DNA from: Nocardia araoensis NBRC 100135
GTDB taxonomy: Bacteria > Actinomycetota > Actinomycetes > Mycobacteriales > Mycobacteriaceae
NCBI RefSeq assembly: GCF_000308435.1
Contig: NZ_BAFR01000061.1
Span: 1-39,597, forward strand
DNA: 39,597 nucleotides
Direction: 5' to 3'
This document shows, piece by piece, positions 35,005-39,597 of the stretch. The notes below the pieces were generated by a model that had not been told where the DNA came from, made no database searches, and worked only from the letters and a program-made list of their open reading frames with translations. Positions within the stretch are counted from its first letter, which is position 1. Every line of letters starts with the position of its first letter. Position numbers and translations under genes: made by a program.

Positions 35005-35023
35005 ACTTAGATTGAATCTTAGT
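35005..35023. promoter_or_regulatory. Palindromic operator candidate before the ATPase/DUF234 gene
   Basis: ACTTAGATTGAATCTTAGT is a 19-bp palindrome centred on position 35014 with one mismatched pair. It sits in an AT-rich promoter-like stretch 30 bases upstream of the leftward GTG start (34975). Autoregulation through the gene's own winged helix is possible. Confidence 0.6.
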
Positions 35024-35062
35024 TTAGTTGCCGCAAGGTGTGTGGACTTCGTAGACATGCGT

Positions 35063-35097
35063 CGGCCCTCGCGCCCGAAGAAAGGGCGCGAGGGCCG
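35063..35097. terminator. Hairpin terminator after lipA
   Basis: CGGCCCTCGCGCCC (35063-35076) pairs over 14 bases with GGGCGCGAGGGCCG (35084-35097), loop of 7. It follows the lipA stop (leftward) by 18 bases. There is no long T run, as is usual in actinobacteria. Confidence 0.83.
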
Positions 35098-35115
35098 AAA
35101 CTGCTCGGAGGTGAG

Positions 35116-36231
35116 TCAGCTGCCGAAGCGGGCCAAAACGGAGCTCGCTTCCTGGGAGGCGGTGCCTTCCTCGGCGAGGTGCGCCATTTCCGGGGCGATC
35201 TCCCGCCCGTGGTGCGCCATCGCCTGGGCGTACAGCCGCCCGGCCCGGTAGGAGGAGCGGACCAGGGGACCGGCCATTACCCCTGCGAAGCCGATTTCCT
35301 CGGCCGTCTTGGAGTGCTCGACGAACTCCTCCGGCTTCACCCAGCGGTCCACGGGGTGGTGGCGGGGGGAGGGGCGCAGGTACTGGGTGATGGTGAGGAT
35401 GTCGCAGCCCGCCTCGTGCAGGTCGCGCATGGCCTGGGTGACTTCCTCGGGGGTTTCGCCCATGCCGAGGATGAGGTTCGACTTGGTGACCAGACCGGCT
35501 TCGCGGGCTGCGGTCAGGACCGCGAGGGAGCGCTCGTAGCGGAAGGCCGGGCGGATGCGCTTGAAGATGCGGGGGACCGTTTCGAGGTTGTGCGCCAGCA
35601 CTTCCGGGCGGGCGGAGAAGACCTCGGCGAGCTGGTCGGGGTTCGCGTTGAAGTCGGGGATCAACAGCTCTACGCCCGTGTGCGGATTCAAACGCTTGAT
35701 GGCGCGGACGGTTTCGGCGTAGAGCCAGGCGCCACCGTCTTCCAGATCGTCGCGGGCGACGCCGGTGATGGTGGAGTAGCGCAGGCCCATGGCCTGCACG
35801 CTCTCGGCGACGCGACGGGGCTCGTCGCGGTCGAGGGCGGCGGGCTTGCCGGTGTCGATCTGGCAGAAGTCGCAGCGGCGGGTGCACTGTTCGCCGCCGA
35901 TCAGGAAGGTGGCCTCGCGGTCTTCCCAGCACTCGAAGATGTTGGGGCAGCCCGCTTCCTCGCAGACGGTGTGCAGACCTTCGCGCTTCACCAGGCCTTT
36001 GAGTTCGGAGTACTCGGGGCCCATGGTGGCGCGGGTGCGGATCCACTTCGGTTTGCGCTCGATGGGGGTTTCCGCGTTGCGGGCTTCGATGCGCAGGAGC
36101 TTGCGGCCGTTCGCGGCACGAGCGTCGGGCCCGGAGGAAGTAGCTTGCGTAGCCACGGAGGGACCCGGGAGTGCCGCAGCAGGTTCGGCTGCGGCGCCGC
36201 TGTGTGGTGTCGGGGTATCGACTGAGGTCAC
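35116..36231 (-). CDS. lipA: Lipoyl synthase (radical SAM)
   Basis: Inserts two sulfurs into protein-bound octanoyl groups, completing the lipoyl cofactor of E2 and GcvH proteins. The 371-residue product has an unusually long, low-complexity N-terminus (1-45) typical of actinobacteria. It then has [12 protein letters not shown] (auxiliary 4Fe-4S cluster cysteines), [10 protein letters not shown] (radical-SAM CX3CX2C), [39 protein letters not shown] and the final RSSYRAG containing the C-terminal RSSY Ser ligand. The start is GTG at 36229-36231, preceded by TAAGGTCG, 10 bases after the lipB stop; longer frames overlap lipB. Ends before a strong hairpin. In mycobacteria DUF4191 follows directly; here it does not. 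Confidence 0.96.
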   Translation of the reverse strand: MTSVDTPTPHSGAAAEPAAALPGPSVATQATSSGPDARAANGRKLLRIEARNAETPIERKPKWIRTRATMGPEYSELKGLVKREGLHTVCEEAGCPNIFECWEDREATFLIGGEQCTRRCDFCQIDTGKPAALDRDEPRRVAESVQAMGLRYSTITGVARDDLEDGGAWLYAETVRAIKRLNPHTGVELLIPDFNANPDQLAEVFSARPEVLAHNLETVPRIFKRIRPAFRYERSLAVLTAAREAGLVTKSNLILGMGETPEEVTQAMRDLHEAGCDILTITQYLRPSPRHHPVDRWVKPEEFVEHSKTAEEIGFAGVMAGPLVRSSYRAGRLYAQAMAHHGREIAPEMAHLAEEGTASQEASSVLARFGS

Positions 36232-36241
36232 TTGATCGACC

Positions 36242-36988
36242 TTACGCCGTCGCGATCGGGGAATGCTGGGTGGTGTCACCGGGTGTGACACGGGAGATGT
36301 CGTGCTCGGTGACCGGCAGGTCGCCGTCCAGCGCGCGGACGATGGCGTCGGCCACGAGCGGCTTGATCTCGGCGACGGTCACCTCGCGACCGAGCTCGCG
36401 GGTGAGCGTGGTGACGCCCGCGTCACGGATGCCGCAGGGGACGATGGCCTGGAAACCGTCCATGGCGGCATTGCAGTTGAGCGAGACGCCGTGCAGGGCC
36501 ACGCCGCGCTGCACCCGCACGCCGATCGCGGCGACCTTGCGTTCGGCGTACCACTCGGTGGCGGGCAGCCAGACGCCGGAGCGCCCCTCGACGCGGCCGC
36601 AGACCACGCCGAGGCCGGTGCACACGGTGATCAACGCCTCCTCGAGGCGGCGCACGTAGTTGACGACGTCGACGGGCTCGGCGAGCCGCACGACGGGATA
36701 GCCGACCAGTTGGCCGGGGCCGTGCCAGGTGATCTTCCCGCCGCGGTCCACCTGTACCACCGGGCTGCCGTCGATCGGCAGATCGCCGTCCTCGGTGCGG
36801 CGGCCCGCGGTGTACACCGACGGGTGTTCGAGCAGCAGCAGATGATCGGATCCGTTGCCCTCGGCGCGCTGCTCGGCGATGCTGCGTTGCAGGTCCCAGG
36901 CGGCGTGGTAGTCGATGAGTCCGAGATCCTCGACCACGATCGGGGTCGTGTCGAATCGGGCGGACAGGGTGGTGCGCGGGTTGGTCAC
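36242..36988 (-). CDS. lipB: Lipoyl(octanoyl) transferase
   Basis: Transfers octanoyl from acyl carrier protein to lipoyl domains, the step before LipA. The 248-residue product contains [56 protein letters not shown] (catalytic Lys) and [28 protein letters not shown] (catalytic Cys in PCGI). These cover every conserved block of the family. The GTG at 36986-36988 gives the usual length; a longer open frame adds 58 residues with no family match and poor content. No strong ribosome site is visible. lipA begins 10 bases downstream, so the pair is an operon. Confidence 0.95.
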   Translation of the reverse strand: MTNPRTTLSARFDTTPIVVEDLGLIDYHAAWDLQRSIAEQRAEGNGSDHLLLLEHPSVYTAGRRTEDGDLPIDGSPVVQVDRGGKITWHGPGQLVGYPVVRLAEPVDVVNYVRRLEEALITVCTGLGVVCGRVEGRSGVWLPATEWYAERKVAAIGVRVQRGVALHGVSLNCNAAMDGFQAIVPCGIRDAGVTTLTRELGREVTVAEIKPLVADAIVRALDGDLPVTEHDISRVTPGDTTQHSPIATA

Positions 36989-37369
36989 AGCGACGACGGT
37001 ACGCCCACGGGGTCGGCCGATTCCAGCACCTCGATGTGGGAACTCCCACAGCCGGAGTGAGGTTGCCGGGGCGAGAGCTGGAAGGTTGCGACAGCAGCGT
37101 GGGGTGGAGGACCAGCGCTCGACTCGCCCCCAGAGCCGCTCGGCGAACACCCGGCCCGCCACAGATCCGGGATGCGCTTCGAATACATCTCGGTCGCCGC
37201 GTTATCGAGGGAGAACTTTCGTCACTGACGCTGCGCGGTCAGCAGTGGAGGACCGCCGCGCGCTCGCAGGGGCGTCGATGCTCGACTGCGACACGGCCGT
37301 CCTGCGTGGATCGGCGTCTATCCGCACGAACATCCGGTGTTCCGTGCGCGATTCCGGACGAAGCGAAGA
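36989..37369. other. Intergenic region upstream of lipB, no gene seen
   Basis: 381 bases separate the GNAT gene end from lipB. GC-rich open frames exist on both strands but lack family motifs, a ribosome site or sensible composition. The region should contain the lipBA promoter. I see no strong hairpin. Confidence 0.45.
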
Positions 37370-37906
37370 TCAGTCGACCTCGACCGGCAGAGTCAGCTGC
37401 ATGAGGGTCAAATCCATCCAGCGGCCGAACTTGTGGCCCACCTCGGGCAATACGCCGACGGTGCGGAAGCCGAAGCGTTCGTGCAGCACGATCGAACCGG
37501 TGTTGGAGGATTCGATCGCGGCGATCATGGCGTGCACGACGCCCGCGCGGCGCGCACGCTCGATCAGCTCGGTGAGCAGGGCGGTGGCGATGCCGCGACG
37601 CTGGAAGCGTTCGTCGACGTACACGGAGTTCTCGACCGTGTAGCGGTATCCCGATTTGGGGCGCCACGGCCCGTAGCTCGCGTAACCGGCCAGCTCCCCG
37701 CCGATCTCGGCGACCAGCACGGGCAGGCCCGCGCCGGTGCGGGTCCGGTACCAGCCGAGGCGCTCGTCCAGGCCGACGCGCTCGGTGTCCCAGATCGCGG
37801 TGGAGGTGGCGATATTCGCGTTGTGGATGTCGAGGATCGCCGGAAGATCGTCGGTGGTGGCGTCGCGGATGACGGTGGCGGGCCTGGTATCGATTCGGTC
37901 GGTCAT
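37370..37906 (-). CDS. GNAT-family N-acetyltransferase (phosphinothricin/methionine sulfoximine acetyltransferase-like)
   Basis: A 178-residue GNAT enzyme using acetyl-CoA. The N-terminus [30 protein letters not shown] is the family's first strand and helix. [53 protein letters not shown] carries motif A with the pyrophosphate-binding Q-R-R-G-I-A loop, and [42 protein letters not shown] is motif B and the C-terminal strand. This pattern is close to Pat/Bar-type acetyltransferases acting on methionine analogues or toxic amino acids; natural substrate is not decidable. The ATG overlaps the TGA of the TIGR01777 gene by 4 bases, so the two are coupled. Confidence 0.9.
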   Translation of the reverse strand: MTDRIDTRPATVIRDATTDDLPAILDIHNANIATSTAIWDTERVGLDERLGWYRTRTGAGLPVLVAEIGGELAGYASYGPWRPKSGYRYTVENSVYVDERFQRRGIATALLTELIERARRAGVVHAMIAAIESSNTGSIVLHERFGFRTVGVLPEVGHKFGRWMDLTLMQLTLPVEVD

Positions 37907-38811
37907 CGAGCGTCTCCGGGTCGTCCCACCGCGGCCGCCAGCGCGGCGCCGATGGTGGGATGGTGGAACTGGTAACCCGCTTCCTCGAGTGCGGTGGGAA
38001 TCGCCCTCGGGCCGTGCAGGATCGCCTCCTGCGCCAGTTCGCCGACCAGCGCGTGCAGCGCGAATGCCGGGACGACCAGCGGAGTCGGGCGATGCAGCGC
38101 CCGGCCCAGCGCGCGGCTGAACTCGGCATTGGTGACCGGTGCGGGGCCGACCACGTTGATCGGGCCGGACACCGCGTCATGGGTCAGCGCGAAGACGATC
38201 GCGCCGATCTCGTCGGCCATCGAGATCCACGGCAGGTACTGACGGCCGCTGCCCAGTCGCCCGCCCAAGCCGAGCGCGTACAGCGGGTGCAGCATGCCGA
38301 GCAGGCCACCGGCACGCGAAAGCACCGCGGCGCTGCGCAACAGCACCGTGCGCGCACCCGCCGCCGCGGCGGGCTCGGTCGCCTTCTCCCAATCCCGGCA
38401 CAGAGTGGCGAGGAATCCCGAACCGGCGGGGGATCTCTCGTCGACCACCCGATCGCCGGTGTCGCCGCCGTAGTAGTGCACTCCGCTGGCGTTGAGCAGC
38501 ACGGGCACGCCCGTGTCGGCCACCGCCGCGGCCAGCACGTCGGTCGGCGTGATCCGGCTGTCGCGCAGCTCCTGTTTGAAGCTGCCGGTCCAGCGCCGCC
38601 GCCCGACGCCGGCACCGCACAGGTTGACCACGGCGTCGGCGCCGCGAAGCGCCCGCTCGTCCAAGTGGGCGCGGGCCGGGTTCCAGGCGAATTCGTCCGG
38701 ACCCAACGTTTTCCTGCGCACCAGCCTGGCGACCTCGTGCCCGTCGCGGCGCAGAGCCGCGACGAGCGCCGTCCCGATCAGCCCGGACGAGCCGGCGATC
38801 ACGACCTTCAT
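37903..38811 (-). CDS. TIGR01777-family SDR-type epimerase/oxidoreductase (Rv2216-like)
   Basis: A 302-residue NAD(P)-binding protein. The N-terminus [20 protein letters not shown] is a GxxGxxG Rossmann motif. VVNLCGAGV...[24 protein letters not shown] (atypical SDR active site with YYG) and [15 protein letters not shown] are the signature blocks. The last 50 residues ([45 protein letters not shown]) are the DUF1731 tail. It corresponds to Rv2216, which lies between dlaT and lipB in mycobacteria. Biochemical role is unknown; related proteins are linked to cell division (SulA-like naming) without proof. ATG at 38809-38811 has GAGGAAGG upstream. Confidence 0.92.
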   Translation of the reverse strand: MKVVIAGSSGLIGTALVAALRRDGHEVARLVRRKTLGPDEFAWNPARAHLDERALRGADAVVNLCGAGVGRRRWTGSFKQELRDSRITPTDVLAAAVADTGVPVLLNASGVHYYGGDTGDRVVDERSPAGSGFLATLCRDWEKATEPAAAAGARTVLLRSAAVLSRAGGLLGMLHPLYALGLGGRLGSGRQYLPWISMADEIGAIVFALTHDAVSGPINVVGPAPVTNAEFSRALGRALHRPTPLVVPAFALHALVGELAQEAILHGPRAIPTALEEAGYQFHHPTIGAALAAAVGRPGDAR

Positions 38812-38830
38812 ACGTGCCGTGCGACCTTCC

Positions 38831-39597
38831 TCACAGGCCGAGATCGGCCTCGAACGCCGCATCCTCGAGCCGGTGGCGGATCGTGGTCAGGAAGCGACCG
38901 GCGTCGGCGCCGTCGATCAGGCGGTGGTCGTAGGTGAGCGGCAGGTAGCACATCGAGCGGACGCCGATGGACTCGTTGCCGGTCTCGTCGGTCACCACGA
39001 CCGGCCGCTTGACGATCGCGCCCGTGCCCAGCATGGCCGCCTGCGGCGGAACCAGGATCGGGGTGTCGAACAGCGCGCCCTGGCTGCCGATGTTGGTGAT
39101 GGTGAAGGTGCCGCCGGCCAGCTCGTCGGGCTTGAGTCCGCCGTTGCGGGCCCGGTTGGCGATGTCGGCGATGGCGCGCGCGAGTCCGGCCAGCGACAGG
39201 TCGCTGGCGTTGTGGATCACCGGGGACAGCAGGCCCTGCTCGGTGTCGACGGCGATGCCGAGGTGCACCGAGGCGTGGTAGGTGATCTCCTTGCTGGACT
39301 CGTCGTAGCTGGCGTTGACGTTCGGGTGCACGCCGAGCGCTTCGACCACGGCCTTGGCGAAGAAGGGCAGGAACGTCAGGTTGACGCCCTCGCGCTCCTT
39401 GAACGCCGCCTTGGCCTGGTTGCGCAGCGCCGCGATCTTGGTGACGTCGGCCTCGTGCACCTGGGTCAGCTGCGCGGTGGTCTGCAGCGACTCGCGGGTC
39501 TTGGTCGCGGTGATCTGCCGGATGCGGTTGGCCTTCTGCACCGTGCCGACCAGGTGGGCCAGCTGCGAACGGGCGGCGGCCGGCGCCGCGGGCGCCT
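38831..39597 (-). CDS. sucB: Dihydrolipoamide acyltransferase, E2 of a 2-oxoacid dehydrogenase (partial)
   Basis: The window shows only the C-terminal 255 residues; the frame continues beyond base 39597, so the lipoyl and E1/E3-binding domains are outside. The catalytic acyltransferase domain is complete. It contains the first conserved helix [91 protein letters not shown], and the active-site [17 protein letters not shown] (His and Asp). It carries the acyl group on lipoate and passes it to CoA. Position beside TIGR01777, lipB and lipA matches dlaT (Rv2215), which serves pyruvate dehydrogenase; many databases call the orthologue sucB. Which complex it serves here is not decidable. Confidence 0.93.
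   Translation of the reverse strand, partial: APAAPAAARSQLAHLVGTVQKANRIRQITATKTRESLQTTAQLTQVHEADVTKIAALRNQAKAAFKEREGVNLTFLPFFAKAVVEALGVHPNVNASYDESSKEITYHASVHLGIAVDTEQGLLSPVIHNASDLSLAGLARAIADIANRARNGGLKPDELAGGTFTITNIGSQGALFDTPILVPPQAAMLGTGAIVKRPVVVTDETGNESIGVRSMCYLPLTYDHRLIDGADAGRFLTTIRHRLEDAAFEADLGL

Noticed and set aside
37239..38180. Long leftward frame over the GNAT/TIGR01777 junction
   Set aside because: Arg-rich low-complexity content and complete overlap with two well-supported genes.

Overview
The window looks like a chromosome segment of a high-GC mycolate-type actinomycete, most likely Nocardia or a close relative. The evidence is very high GC in third codon positions, frequent GTG starts, GTGA/ATGA overlaps between adjacent genes, and recognisable mycobacterial/nocardial core genes: glnA1 with its DUF4191 and RDD neighbours, and lipA-lipB-TIGR01777-E2 acyltransferase. 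The genus is an inference from gene content; no rRNA or tRNA gene is present.

Layout. 1-6153 is largely core: the end of a DMT-type permease, a translationally coupled DUF2334 deacetylase-like protein and GT4 glycosyltransferase, a TY-Chap-like protein, DUF4191, RDD, and glnA1 behind a textbook tandem GlnR site. 6154-14298 is accessory and the most interesting part. It holds a membrane-anchored nucleoside phosphorylase-fold protein divergent from a NrtR-type Nudix regulator, then a tightly coupled four-gene cassette: OmpA-domain lipoprotein, four-TM protein with a cytoplasmic coiled tail, membrane-anchored vWA protein, and a SIR2-like protein with all NADase motifs. Two nearly identical hairpin terminators bracket this 8.1-kb block. 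14395-19132 is a second cassette: a 43-residue ORF, a YbaB-like protein, two small proteins, a large lectin-like protein with a (Gly-Ser)16 linker, and a GT-A-like glycosyltransferase.

19184-25350 runs leftward: a second GT-A-like glycosyltransferase, EF-G2, a beta-lactamase-fold lipoprotein carrying an MTB12-like C-terminal domain, and a WGR/beta-propeller protein. Divergent from the last is a 1148-residue STAND ATPase-TPR-APH kinase fusion. 28955-35023 holds a DUF5666-like membrane protein, a frameshifted XRE/TPR regulator with a Tat-like motif, a secreted lipase, an SLT lytic transglycosylase, and an ATPase_2/DUF234 protein with a palindromic candidate operator. 35063-39597 returns to core: lipA, lipB, a GNAT acetyltransferase, a TIGR01777 oxidoreductase and the C-terminal part of a 2-oxoacid dehydrogenase E2.

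How genes may work together. LipB and LipA make the lipoyl group used by the E2 encoded beside them. GlnA1 is predicted to be controlled by GlnR and by adenylylation at Tyr406. The OmpA/TM/vWA/SIR2 cassette looks like an envelope-linked sensor driving an NAD-consuming effector. Next to a possible nucleotide-cleaving (PNP-fold) effector and a Nudix regulator, it suggests a small nucleotide-centred defence island. That reading is inference from domains and gene coupling, not demonstrated function.
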